Assembly: GCA_914767885.1 (NCBI GenBank)
Contig: CAJZBQ010000037.1
Location: forward strand, 372,001 to 436,000
Length of the DNA stretch: 64,000 nt
DNA from: Blepharisma stoltei
Taxonomy: Eukaryota > Ciliophora > Heterotrichea > Heterotrichida > Blepharismidae
Direction: 5' to 3'
Positions within the stretch are counted from its first letter, which is position 1. Every line of letters starts with the position of its first letter. Shown piece by piece: positions 52,859 to 63,626 of the stretch. A program made the position numbers and the translations under genes. The notes beneath the pieces are model-generated. The model ran no database searches. It saw only the letters and a program-made list of their open reading frames with translations, and was not told the origin of the DNA.

Positions 52859-53240
52859 TAACTCCCCCCCTCCGTGAGTGAACAAAACCATTAGAAAAAT
52901 CGCCATTTTTTGCCCAAAAACCCACCCTCCGTGAGTGAACAAAAATTTTTTTAATAGAAAACATTTTTTTATGGAAAAAAAAATTTTGATATATAAATGA
53001 TAATTAATAATATGAAATCTAGAGCTAATTCTGTTTAATTTTAAACGAATTGCTTTTTTAAAACATAAATTTTATAAATTAAAATTAATATTTGCTTTCC
53101 AATTTTTGCGAATTAGGATTTTTTAAATTTCGAAAAAAAATATTTTTTATAAAATTTAAATATAATTTGTTTTAAAACAAAAAAATTAGCCCCCCTCCGT
53201 GAGTGAACAAAATTTTTTTGTTCACTCACAGAGGGGGGAG
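52859..53240 (+). mobile_element. MITE family 1, complete, 382 bp, intergenic
   Basis: TA at 52859 and 53241. Two 5' direct motifs, core with GAAATCTAGAGCTAATTCTG, 3' inverted pair. The spacer around it (52575-52858 and 53243-53610) holds no recognisable gene. Confidence 0.95.
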
Positions 53241-53610
53241 TAAGGCTAATTTCGAGCTGTTAACATAAGCTTTATTATGAGAAATCAAATCATAGAAGTC
53301 ATGAATCTTAGATTAATTATCAATCTTTGGAATATGATAAAGTAAATAATAACATCTTTACTTCTTAATCCTTTGCTTATTTTATGCTCTATGCTATTTG
53401 CACCGTTTTGTCTTAATCAGAAAATCATTAAAGTATGACATAAAATCATAATTATATGCACATCAATCTTACAGGTTAATCAATGAACTGCTTAATTTTT
53501 GGCAGCTATATCTTTGCTAAAGGATCAGTTTATACTTGCATTATTATCAATCCTTTGCTACCTAATTACCAAAGCATAAAACCTTTTATCAAAAAATTGC
53601 ATCGTCCTGC

Positions 53611-53990
53611 TAATTCCCCCCCCTCGTGAGTGAACAAAACCATTAAAAATCCCTATTTTTTTGCCAAAAAACCCACCTTCCGTGAGTGAACAAAAATTTT
53701 TTTTAATAGAAAGATTTTTATGGAAAAAAAATTTTAATATATAAATGATAATTAGTATAATGAAATCTAGAGCTAATTCTGTTTATTTTTAAACGAATTG
53801 CTTTTTAAAACATAAATTTTATAAATTAAATTAATATTTGCTTTCCAATTTTTGTGAATTAGATTTTTTTAAATTTCGAAAAAAAAATATTTTTATATAA
53901 AATTTATATATATAATTGTTTTAAAAAAAAAAATTAGCCCCCCTCCGTGAGTGAATAAAATTTTTTTGTTCACTCACGGAGGGGGGGGAG
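53611..53990 (+). mobile_element. MITE family 1, complete, 380 bp, intergenic
   Basis: TA at 53611 and 53991, left end TAATTCCCCCCC (one C to T change). Same orientation as the copy 370 bp upstream. The following spacer to 54432 is AT-rich without a gene. Confidence 0.95.
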
Positions 53991-54432
53991 TAAGCCAATA
54001 ATTTTTCTTTGAAAATATTACAAATAGCACTTATCCAAAAGAATAAAAATTTTATTATGAGTAGACGTGCTTCAATATTATTCAATATATAATCAATTTT
54101 TCCAGAAGCTATTATTTACAACATGATATAAGTACTCCACATGTAGCAAAGAGAGTGCAAAATTGTCACAAGTAATTATATATTGATGTCTATTCCTTCA
54201 ATATTTAATCAGCGCACATATCTCAAAGGTTTTTCCTTTAAAACTTTTTATGGAAGCTCCACATTTATTTCTATTCAATAATCATAATTATTTTCCTTCC
54301 ATAAATTTATCAATTTTTCTTATACTTTTTCTATAACCACTATCCTCTACCATTCTCCTTCAAATCCTCTTCAGCAAGTCCATAATTTCCTTAAGTCTTT
54401 ATCAATTCAACTTAATGAGTTAATACAATAAA

Positions 54433-54831
54433 ATGGACGGAGGATATACGCTTCGCACCAGGAAGATCATGACGAATAAACTTCTTCACAGACTTCAAAT
54501 GGTTGTTGATATAATCCATCCTGAACTCGGAGGAGTATCTGTTGAAAAAATAAAGGAAAGACTCGCAAAAACCTACAAGGCAAAGCCTGAACAGATTATT
54601 GTTTATGGATTACAAACTGCTTTTGGAGGCTCAAGATCCACAGGATTCGCATTGATCTACGATAATAAGGATTTCCTAGCCAAATTCGAACCAAAATACA
54701 GATTGAGAAGACTAGGATTACTTCCAGCTAAAACTGGGTCCAGAAAACAAAAGAAAGAATTGAAAAATAAGAGAAAGAAGGTCAGAGGAAAAGCAAAAGC
54801 TACCGTCGGCGTTGGCAAGAAAAAGAAGTAA
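54433..54831 (+). CDS. RPS24: Ribosomal protein eS24
   Basis: 132 residues, uninterrupted, one exon. Small-subunit protein recognised from TLRTRKIMTNKLLHRLQMVV, HPELGGVSVEKIKERLAKTY, FGGSRSTGFALIYDN and RLRRLGLLP, with a basic C-terminal tail. Length matches the family. The gene lies in a MITE-dense spacer, but no element enters the coding region. Confidence 0.97.
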   Translation: MDGGYTLRTRKIMTNKLLHRLQMVVDIIHPELGGVSVEKIKERLAKTYKAKPEQIIVYGLQTAFGGSRSTGFALIYDNKDFLAKFEPKYRLRRLGLLPAKTGSRKQKKELKNKRKKVRGKAKATVGVGKKKK

Positions 54832-55354
54832 GCATAATAATTTCTTTCCACAAATAAGAGTTATTTATGAATTTAAGCATTTATTTAGCTGAAATTCTTT
54901 CTCTTCTATTTAGGAATTTTAGCTGTAAAGTTTCGATACTTGGATTCAATTTTTTACCATAAATTTGTATTTTTTGCATTTCGCTTATCCTACGTTATTA
55001 AGCTTTTATACCTTATAGTTTAGAATTTATGGCACCACTTAATAAATCTGCAATTTTGGGTTATTAAATAAAAAATTAAAGCTAATGATAACCAAAAAAC
55101 TAGATAGAAAGAAAGCCATAGAAATAAATGAAATGATGCAGAATAAAAATAAAATATCATTCCGTATGGTAGTATTTTACATGGGAAGATATATAAAAAA
55201 TAGTTCATTTTAAACACAGAAATATTAATTGTCAGATATGAATGAGTTATAGTTGGTGCTAAATAAATAAAAGCTTATAGAATAGTAGGCTGAAAGTCAA
55301 AGAATTTTAAACTTTTATGCTAGAATTATCAAACACAAGAGATGTTTAAGATGC
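54832..55354. other. Intergenic, no reliable gene
   Basis: AT-rich. A 65-codon hydrophobic minus ORF at 55020-55217 lacks any conserved feature and is probably chance. Confidence 0.4.
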
Positions 55355-55740
55355 TAACTCCCCCCCCCCTCCATGAGTGAACAAAACCATTAGAAAAATC
55401 GCCATTTTTTGCCCAAAAACCCCACCTCCGTGAGTGAACAAAAATTTTTTTAATACAAAAATTTTTTATGGAAAAAAGAAATTGATATATAAATGATAAT
55501 TATTATAATGAAATCTAGAGCTAATTCTGTTTATTTAAAACGAATTGCTTTTTAAAACATAAATTTTGCAAATTGAATTAATATTTGCTTTCCAATTTTT
55601 GCGAATTAGGATTTTTTTTAAATTTCGAAAAAAAAATATTTTTTATAAAAATTTATATATAAATTTTTTAAAAAAAAAAAAATTAACCCCCCTCCGTGAG
55701 TGAACAAAATTTTTTTGTTCACTCACGGAGGGGGGGGGAG
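55355..55740 (+). mobile_element. MITE family 1, complete, 386 bp, intergenic
   Basis: TA at 55355 and 55741. All four motifs are present, the first with CATGAG for CGTGAG. Third copy in the same orientation within 3 kb. The spacer from 55743 to 56115 has no gene. Confidence 0.95.
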
Positions 55741-56115
55741 TAAGAAGAATTAAACTGAAAGAAAATAGTAACGCAATTAAGAGATAATTTTAAGATTAAA
55801 TTAAAGGCATTAAATTGAATTATTTATTAATAACACATATTAAAGCCAATCAAATATTCATTTTTAAAGACATTAATTTATAGTGTAATATAGTCAAAAT
55901 AAGATAAAAATTTTTAAATTCATATTTATTTAGATCTATTAAGAGGCTCTTATAGACAGCTTAAGAAAAGTGGAGAGCGGCCAAATTATACAGACAAAAT
56001 CTTTAGTATCTGTATATTATCTACGAGAAGAATAAGCTTATGTATTTTTATTTAGTCTAATAGTAATGACATTGAAATTTCTTTGTTTTTATCAAACTTA
56101 TTTCTTTTCCGTCCT

Positions 56116-56673
56116 TACTCCCCCCCCATCCTTGATCGAACGATTGACTGTAAAAATTCCTAAAAGTTGGGAAAATTAACCCCCATCCTTGATCGAACGA
56201 TTTTCATATCAAAACATTTTTTATATATATAAAAATATATTAGTTATCAAAAGCTTGGGGAAGATGCACATAATGAAGTTGTTTTCAGAGACTTTGAGAC
56301 GACAGAAAGCTTCGGAATCAACCATCCGAGTGATTTAGTCATCAAAACTAGGCTTAAAAGCTCAATAATCTAATAATAAAATAGAGATTCTTTAAAATTA
56401 AAAAAAAAAAAAAAATTTAATTTAATAAGGAACAAATTAAAATTTATACAGTTTAAAGGGGTAACTAATAAATCAAAATATTAAAAATTGGTATTTTTAT
56501 GAAATTAATTCAATTTTTTGCTGTAAAAATAAGTATTAAATACTCTTAACACTCTTATTTAAAAGTAAATAAAAAAAAACATATATATATATTTTTTTAT
56601 TTATAAATTTTTTTTAACCCCCATCCTTGATCGAACAACGGTGAGTCGTTCGATCAAGGATGGGGAGGGGAGT
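56116..56673 (+). mobile_element. MITE family 2, 558 bp, different motif but same architecture
   Basis: TA at 56116 and 56674. Two direct copies of CCCCCATCCTTGATCGAACG about 60 bp apart at the 5' end, an inverted pair at the 3' end (56617-56670), ACTCCCC…GGGGAGT termini. The motif shares only the C-run with family 1. The interior has a 40-odd codon reading frame (LGEDAHNEVVFRDF … LVIKTRLKSSII) that looks like a captured protein fragment. Confidence 0.9.
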
Positions 56674-56706
56674 TAATAAAGAAACTCGCTCATTTTTAGC
56701 ACAAAT

Positions 56707-59379
56707 ATGGATTTCAATTTTGAATGACTTGATAATGATCCTATAGAAACCATAGAATCTCCTAACTCCATCAGGTCAGAAGAAGAGATTTCTAAATGAA
56801 GCACTGAGGAAAATTTGACAGAAGTTCGAAGAGCAATAACCATATTAAACAAAGGCTTCCCATCTCAAAAATTGTCAATATTAAGCAATCTTCACAAAAT
56901 ATTAACTGAGTCTATGAATGAGAAATTAATTGAAATCATAAATGTACACGTTATATAGAGTGAAATACTCTCATGAGCAGAAGATATGCAAGTTGAAACA
57001 GGCAAAAGCTTAAGGCTGGCAATTGAAAATGAGTCTTACCCAATCCAGAATATCTCAATAATCTCTGAAATCTGTATATCCATTCTCAGTCTATGGTCTT
57101 CCAAAATCCACGAAGCATGAGTACCTGTTTTTGAAGAAATCATAAAAAAAGCCCCATCAGACCTGGTAGCCCGTTTATTTATCCCAGCTTGCATTGAATT
57201 TTCTGAATACTCACAACCAGAAGGTCTAAGAAAATCAATTACAAGCATGATAGGATTTTTAGCTGAAAAATCCGAAAATTATATCACAGACGATTTGCTA
57301 AAAAGAGTGTTTTTGTTAGCCCAAGACCCAAGCCACGAGATACGAGAATCCATGGCTAAAAATTTGCATAAAATCTGTAGAGCGCTTGGAGAAGAAAAAA
57401 CAGAAAATTTAATTTTTGAAGAAATAGCCAAATTAGCTGATGATGAAGAGCCGACTGTAAGAAGTGAAGCCATGGGACTTTTAATAGAAATTGTGGATAT
57501 GCTGCCATTTGATTTTACAATAAATAATGTTTTACCGATATTGCAAAGAGAATTAACTCAGCCAAGCAGCAGGGCTGTAAAAAGAGAATTAGCCAAGAGA
57601 TTTGGACAGATGATAGTAAAGCTTGAAGGAGAGCTGCAAGAAGAGGATTTCAAAAGAAATGCTTTTAGGTTCTATAGAACAATGTGCAGTGACGAAGATG
57701 AGTTTAAAAGACTCGCTGCTATAAATTTCCCAGGAGTCTTAATGACTCTTGGCCCTCAGGAGTTCAATTTTGAACTAAATGGGATTCACAGCAAGCTCTG
57801 CATGGATCCTGATGATGATACGAGGAGTATTATGGCGACGAGCCTGCATGAAATCGCAAAAATACTAGGGGAAAAATCATTGCAATTAGAAGAAACCTTA
57901 TTCTACTTGCTTCTAGATAATGTGAAATGGAAATTATTGGTAAACTTAGATGTTGTCCTATCTTTTATGCATAGCGATGAAATAAAGCATAAAGTCTATG
58001 AAGAAATGTGTGGATTTTTAGCAAAAGTTAAAAACTCTAGATTTCAAATGATGCTATTAAATTCGCTTAAAAAAGTGCTGAAGTTTTTCAAAGTAAACGA
58101 ATTTATACTGGAAATTTTTCCAATCATGATAAATTTTATGAAGGCTGGAGCTTGAAATGTAAAAAATAAAGCAGCTGAAATTGCGGCTGAGATTATAAAA
58201 CTGGTTTAATGCCAAATGGCCTGCATTTTTGATATAGTGCGACATTTCCTATGGGAAAATTTGTTCGAAGCATTCTTGACACTGAGACATTTGATCGAAA
58301 AACTGTTAAATTTCGACAAATGGTAGCTATTTAAAAATTTTCTTAGATGGTACGATCATTAGACCTGCACCCTATAAAACTTACTTATTATAAAGACAAG
58401 AAGAATGAACTTTGCCAAACTTGCATCCAAACATTATGCAATTCACCAAAATCCACTGACAGAATAATCTTTATCGAACTCTCCATTGGCATATATAAAT
58501 CATGCTCAAACTTTTTCTTCAAAAAGCACTTCCTTCAACCAATTTTATCATTAGAAAAAGACCCAATCAAATCAGTCAAAATAAAAATTGCTCAAAGCTT
58601 GCCAAAATTTAGAAAAACTCTATTAGAAGAAGATATAGATCTAACTCCCTCTCCATATGCTAGAAAAACTCAATTTTTTGAAAATAAATTTCCTGAGTGA
58701 GAAAAATTTTATAAAATATTTGGTATGTTGCTATAATTATTATCATTACCTAATACTGTTGAAAAAAAAAAAACCGCTTGAATTCTAAACATAAATTTTG
58801 TAAATTAAATTAATTTTTTTTGAACATTTTAAATCTCAAAATATTCAATTTTTATAAAATATTAGCTCTTTATAATCGAGCAAAATTTTATTTTTCTCTC
58901 ACACAGGGTGAGTAAGCAAGAAAATAAGCAATATATTAGAATATTTAGCTGAAGACCCAAGCAAAACTATCCAAGATATTGCGATTAATTCTCAGATGAA
59001 TATTATGAGTATCGGATATTACAAAAAATTAAGCTCTCAAAAATATGTCAATAGAGAAAGAGAGAAGAAAAAATACGAAGATTCGCAAGAAATTCAAGAA
59101 ATAAAAGAAGCTGAAGAGCTTAAAAAGAAAGCTGTTGATGACTTGACAAATAAAGCAAGAGTTGCATATACAATGGCTCAGAGGCTTAAAAATGCATCAA
59201 ATCCAAGGATTTATTCATCAACTTCACCACTTGCAGGAAGAAATAGAATGGAAAGGAAAAGTGTTGTGGGGAAAATTGATGTGCCAAAGTCTCCATTAAG
59301 AGCTGGATCGCAATTAGACAGGTTAAGAAGAGGAAGCCCTTTGTTATTAACCTCAAGGAAAAATAAGGTTAGTAGATAA
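56707..59379 (+). CDS. HEAT-repeat protein, PP4R1-like
   Basis: Starts MDFNFEWLDNDPIETIES (ATG 56707). A 15-nt intron (56944-56958), a decayed MITE (58642-58912) and a probable 155-bp IES (58196-58350) interrupt it; with all removed, 744 codons remain. The body is tandem HEAT helices (LLKRVFLLAQDPSHEIRESM, IAKLADDEEPTVRSEAMGLL, VLPILQRELTQPSSRAVKRE, FRTMCSDEDEFKRLAAINFP-like), most like protein phosphatase 4 regulatory subunit 1. The C-terminal part is a Lys/Glu-rich helix and a basic Ser/Arg tail. Likely a phosphatase scaffold (inference). The 58.2-58.35 kb region is unresolved: an in-frame TAA at 58207 is followed by more HEAT-like frame. Confidence 0.72.
56944..56958 (+). other. 15-nt spliceosomal intron
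   Basis: GTACACGTTATATAG between …LIEIIN and SEILSWAED of the HEAT-repeat gene; it ends in an in-frame TAG if unspliced. Confidence 0.88.
58196..58350. other. Candidate TA-bounded IES, 155 bp
   Basis: TA 58196 to TA 58351 joins AAEIAAEI(I) to RSLDLHPIKLTYYKDKK in one frame and removes the TAA at 58207 and TAG at 58324. However, the segment itself contains an open stretch resembling a HEAT helix (CQMACIFDIVRHFLWENLF), so the true boundaries may differ. Confidence 0.4.
58642..58912 (+). mobile_element. Decayed MITE family 1, 271 bp
   Basis: TAACTCCCTCTCC at the left and AGGGTGAGTA at the right, with a core still similar to the family (AACATAAATTTTGTAAATTA). Motif copies are mostly eroded. TA-to-TA excision gives LEEDIDLSKKISNILEYLAEDP in the HEAT gene. 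Confidence 0.8.
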
Positions 59380-59694
59380 TATTCAATTCATTACTTTAAG
59401 ATTTCTTTTAATAATTAGCGATTTAAATTCCAGCTTTATTAAGCTCAAAGAAGTGTTATGCATCAATTTATAAAATTATATTGCTTTATATTATATTAAT
59501 GTATTATATATTTATTTCCAAAAAAAAATCAAAATGTCTTGGCACAGATTAATAAAAATATTTCTATCTCCTTAAAAAGTCTTTTGGCATCAGAAAAGAC
59601 TATAAAATACATATAAATCTAAAATCTTTTCTTACCTTTAAAACTTCATTTCCTTATCAAAGTGTTCGGCTAGAAATATGGTAATAATTAACCA
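59380..59694. other. Intergenic, upstream of uS14
   Basis: AT-rich, 315 bp, no feature beyond a presumed promoter. Confidence 0.45.
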
Positions 59695-59859
59695 ATGACA
59701 AACCTTTGGAACTCACATCCTAAAAGCAACAGCAAAGGATCAAGAAGTTGCCGAGTTTGCGCAGGACGCAATGGGTTAATCAGAAAATACGAACTCTTTG
59801 TCTGCAGACGTTGCATCAGAGAAATTGCTCCACACGTTGGCTTCAAGAAGTATAGATAA
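59695..59859 (+). CDS. RPS29: Ribosomal protein uS14 (S29), 54 residues
   Basis: A very short gene found by eye: MTNLWNSHPKSNSKGSRSCR, then VCAGRNGLIRKYELFVCRRC and IREIAPHVGFKKYR. The four zinc cysteines (CRVC … CRRC) and the GLIRKY motif identify eukaryotic uS14/S29, whose normal length is 56. The TGG at codon 5 is the conserved Trp. Uninterrupted, ends TAA 59857-59859. Confidence 0.96.
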   Translation: MTNLWNSHPKSNSKGSRSCRVCAGRNGLIRKYELFVCRRCIREIAPHVGFKKYR

Positions 59860-60045
59860 CTAACACTTAAACATATGCTTCAACCATAAAAAGCCTTTAT
59901 TTTCTAAACAAAATCAACAGTTTTATGATAGAAAACAAAGAAATTCATTATATGCATTTTTTCTTAGATTGTCTAGTCGTAGATATTAATGTGCCTATTA
60001 GTCTATATATAGAAATTATTATATCTAATAAGAATTTAAAATTAG

Positions 60046-61411
60046 CTACCTGATTCGAAGTTTAGGCTTAGGAGTGATCGTAGCACTCTTTGTACTAGTA
60101 GGCCCAAGGTAAAACTCACGCAAATCTTTAACAGAGGCTCCTATGCTAGATCTGAAAGCATTGCCTGAAATTGACTTCATGACAAATTCTTTCATATTTC
60201 CAATATCATTTTGGAATTTTTTCAAAAAAAGGTCTTTTTCTTGGATGTCACTTTTAATTTTCACTTCTTTTTTGTCGATTTTCTCAATGGCTTCTTCTAG
60301 TTCGCTTATTTTTTGGCTTAAGTCTCTTATTTTTGTTTTATATTCTCTTTCCCTCACACAGTATTTTTTCCATAAATTTTTATGCTTTTCCTTATCAGCT
60401 TGCTCATTTTCTAATTTTTCAGCATCTTTGACATAAGGATGCTGTAAAAGAGTTTTCTGCTCATCATTATATTGTTCAATTAAGTCGGTGATTTCTTTAT
60501 ATCTTTTATCGGTAAATGCTTGCTTTTCTTCAACTTTTTGTAGCTTGATTCTGACTACTTCAATTTCTGAGCTGAGATGTGCAAACTCTTGCCTCAGCTG
60601 AGAGGTTTCGCCGGTTTCAGTAATGTTGTTTAGTGCCTTATCTCGTTTATATTGTTTAAGCTCATTAATCCTCATCTGCATATCTTTTGACTGTAGGATA
60701 CCTTCGTATTCACTAATCCAGTCTTTTAGCCTGACTTCATATTCAGGATCAGAGATTTGGATTACTCGATCTAACAGGTTTTTGCTTTCATTTCTATATG
60801 GGGTTTACTCATAAAGCACTAATTTCTTTTTAGCGCTATCAAGTTCAATTTGCAAAGCTTCGTCGTTGATTATTACAGGTTTTTGCTTTTTATTGAATTC
60901 AGCTAATTCTATGAAAGTGTTGAGCCTTTGATTTAAATCTTTTAATTCAGCTCGGAGTTTGGTGTTTTCTCGACGAAGGGATTGTAAAGTCACAGGATCC
61001 TCAGCAACAATAGTGGTGGATTCATCTTTTAGTTTTGATAAAACGGGTTTCGATTTGGAGTGGCTTGGACTTTTACTCCTCCCCTCTGTAAGTGAACAAA
61101 AAATTTTGTTCACTTAATTTTTTTTTAAAATTTATATATAAATTTTAGAGTGATTGTTTTTTCAAAATTTAGCGCAAAAATTTACAAGTAAAAATTAATT
61201 TAATTTGCAAAAATTATATTTTAGAATACAAGCTGTTTATTATCGAACAGAATTAGCCAGAGATTTCATTATAATAGTTATCACTTATACATCAATTTTT
61301 TTTTCATAAAAAATTTTGATATTAAGGGTTTTTATCCAAAAAATAGGGATTTTTCCAATAGTTTTGCTCACTCACGGAGGAAGAGTTAGTAAACTCTATT
61401 GAATTTTGCAT
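60046..61411 (-). CDS. Coiled-coil protein, one intron and one MITE
   Basis: 345 residues after removing a MITE (61074-61386) and a 15-nt intron (60794-60808). Starts MQNSIEFTKSPSHSKSKPVL (ATG 61411; the first eight residues lie upstream of the MITE). Mostly coiled coil (LQSLRRENTKLRAELKDLNQ, EVVRIKLQKVEEKQAFTDKR, SQKISELEEAIEKIDKKEVK), with a basic end (ITPKPKLRIR). No head domain recognised; in a window rich in basal-body genes it may be ciliary, but this is speculative. Excision is required for the start codon to be connected to the body. Confidence 0.75.
60794..60808 (-). other. 15-nt spliceosomal intron
   Basis: On the minus strand GTAAACCCCATATAG between LVLYE and NESKNLLDRV; it places a TAA in frame if retained. 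Confidence 0.9.
61074..61386 (-). mobile_element. MITE family 1, partly decayed, 313 bp (reverse)
   Basis: Begins TACTCCTCCCCTCTGTAAGT (inverted pair) and ends with a single direct motif GCTCACTCACGGAGGAAGAG. TA at 61074 and 61387. Removal joins MQNSIEFT to KSPSHSKS. Confidence 0.88.
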
Positions 61412-61432
61412 ATTTTGAGGGGAATGGATTTC

Positions 61433-61768
61433 TTGACTTTCCCTAAAAATCGAAACAAAAATACCAGAAAAATTTTCATTTTTTAAAACAAAATTTTAAT
61501 TTCTCTACGGTAAATTTTATAGTTAAATTACTAATTTTATATAATAGTTTTGACCTAATTTAATGGAAAAAAGAGCAAGTAGAGTATCATTAAATTGTTT
61601 TTACGCTGAATAATCTAATTTTTTAATGAATTATTCATAAAATTAATTAAAATTTAAATATGTGCTCGTTTATATTTTTTAAAATTTTATAAATTTGTAT
61701 AGATAATAATTAGCCCATCTTTAAATTCAAAAAAAAATATATTAGTTCTAATTTAAAAGGGGAGTGAG
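61433..61768. mobile_element. Second copy of the third (AATTTAAAGGGG) family, intergenic
   Basis: Left TGACTTTCCCTAAAAATCG and right AATTTAAAAGGGGAGTGAGTA correspond to the ends of the element inside 386-730. The core is AT-rich without an ORF. The right TA is shared with the following decayed MITE. The left limit is approximate. Confidence 0.5.
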
Positions 61769-62029
61769 TAAAATCTTCGTTTGGGTTTTGTTCCTCTTCT
61801 TCGAATTGGACTGAATAATCGCTCATTTTTATTAATTTTACTAAAGCACAAATTAATTGATTTGTAAATTTTATGCTTTAAAAGTGTCTGTTTTAATTCA
61901 ACCGAATTAGTTAGAGATTTCATTATAATTATTATCACTTATATATGAATTTTTTTTTGCTAATGAAGGGTTTTTTACTCAAAAAAAAATAGGGATTTTT
62001 TCGATAGTTTTGTTCATTCAATGAGGCAA
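61769..62029 (-). mobile_element. Decayed MITE family 1 remnant (reverse), intergenic
   Basis: Contains the family core in reverse (AATTAGTTAGAGATTTCATT) and a worn terminal motif (TTTTGTTCATTCAATGAGG). TA at 61769 and 62030. The spacer to 62235 has no gene. Confidence 0.65.
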
Positions 62030-62235
62030 TAAAGAAAAAAACTGAAGTTTTTTCATACTGAAAGTCAAATGGATAATTTAAAAGATACTAGTAATGATTA
62101 GCTTAATAAAAAGATTAAAAGAAATACCTCAATTTTTTTTTCCTTTTAAATATTATAAGCAGATATCCTTTGTTTAAACTATAATACTTCTCGATAATAT
62201 TTTTCAATTTTTTATTTTTATTCTAATTTCGTCTA

Positions 62236-63529
62236 TCATTTACAAACTACTCCAGGCACATATTTTGCTTTTTTCATCCTCTCATATACGCTTGATTGCG
62301 CTTCTCCTTTAGGCTTGCCTTTCTGTGCTTCTTTATCAGGTCGTGAAAATTTAGCTAGTTCATTAGGCCTATTCGTTGAAGGTGGCTGAGGGACAGGATC
62401 GTGATTTTGTGGGTTTCTTGGTATAGATAGCGATGTAGAAAAGTAAGGATGCCTTAATGCATCTAATAGAAATAAAATGGTGACGCTTCGAGGCGAGCTC
62501 CCTATGGAGCAGGCAGGACCCATCTTGATGAAGCTGAAAGCAAGGGCCTCTGTCTCTCTTAAAGTAGGCTGTCAGGCTTGTGGATGCCTTGTCGAAGAGG
62601 GAAGTTTTGTTTCTCCCCCGAAGGTTTTGCTGTCCCTACCAGATGGGCTTGAAAGGTTTTGCCTACCACATGGTCTTTCCTCATTGGGACCATCAGGGCA
62701 CTCGACAGACTGTGGTTCTGCCCAAGGGAGCTTTCTTAGAGGTGGTTCAGGTCGGACATCCAAAAGGACAATTTTTGGAGCCCAATTGGTGACGGAGAGT
62801 GAGTTATCAGCTTATAGCCAGCATAGATATTTAATTTAATGCATCTACAGCAGTCGGCCTTGCTTCAGGGTTATAATTTAGCATTGCTTTCATTAAATCA
62901 ATTGCAAATTCTGATGCATTTGGTACGAGGCTCTGCAGAGGAATTCCTATTTCATTAGGAAATCGATAGCCGATCTGAGAAGCTAAAGACTGGCCTTGAG
63001 GCCAATTTCTTGGAGTACCCATTATTTTACAGATTTTTTGTAGCATATCTGCTTCACTGCTCCCAGGAAATAAAGGCTTAAAAGTATAGAGTTCAGCCAT
63101 TAAAGCACCTAAAGCAAACATATCGATTGCAGGTCCGTAGTTTTGTGAGCGAAGAAGGACTTCTGGTGCTCGATACCATCGAGTTGAGACATACTCAGTA
63201 AAAGGTGGCTTTTGCCTCATGTCCCTTACAAGGCCGAAATCTGCAATTTTTACAGTTCCAGCCTTGATAAGCAAGTTTTCAGGCTTTAAATCACGATGAA
63301 ATAAGCCTTTGCTATGCATATAAGCCAAGCCTTGCAAAGTTTGAAAAATAATGTTTCTAATATGAGTTTCACTTACTCTCTCTATGAGAGAGCAAACTAT
63401 TCTAAAATGCCTAGCATCCTCCAGGAGCGACAAATAATTTTTAATATTGTAAATATATATATCATTGATAATTATTATATGGAATTTTAACAAATTTTTA
63501 ATAATTTCCATTATAAAGCATGAATTGCT
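62236..63529 (-). CDS. ICK/MAK-type (RCK) protein kinase, 5' end disrupted and outside window
   Basis: C-terminal lobe and tail of a CMGC kinase. Catalytic loop HRDLKPENLL, DFGLVRD, activation loop TEYVSTRWYRAPEVLLRSQN (TEY rather than the usual TDY), then FPGSSEADMLQKICKIMGTP, WPQGQSLASQIGYRFP, LVPNASEFAIDLMKAML and, across the repaired junction, ARPTAVDALRHPYFSTS. These WP-G and RFP blocks are typical of ICK/MAK kinases, which control intraflagellar transport and cilium length. A 370-bp retroposon (62466-62835) interrupts subdomain XI. Upstream of about 63380 the frame is not kinase-like, so another IES is likely, and nested MITEs cut the gene at 63530. The glycine-rich N-lobe is beyond the window. 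Confidence 0.85.
62466..62835 (+). mobile_element. GC-richer retroposon-like element, 370 bp
   Basis: Direct repeats TTAATGCATCTA at 62454-62465 and 62836-62847. Starts ATAGAAATAAAATGGTGACG. A 120-codon ORF (62477-62839) covers the whole element. Homologous to the copy at 2631-3057. Excision restores TAVDALRHPYF of the kinase. Confidence 0.92.
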
Positions 63530-63626
63530 TACTCCCCCCCCCCTCCGCGAGTGAACAAAAAAATTTTGTTCACTCACGGAGGGGGGTTAATTTTTTTTTT
63601 TTAAAAAAATTTATATATAAATTTTC
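63530..63626 (-). mobile_element. MITE family 1, outer copy (reverse), split by another MITE
   Basis: TTACTCC plus the inverted motif pair and the adjoining AATTTATATATAAATTTT of a reversed copy; after 97 bp it is interrupted by a new complete 5' end. The rest of this copy must lie beyond the window. Confidence 0.85.
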
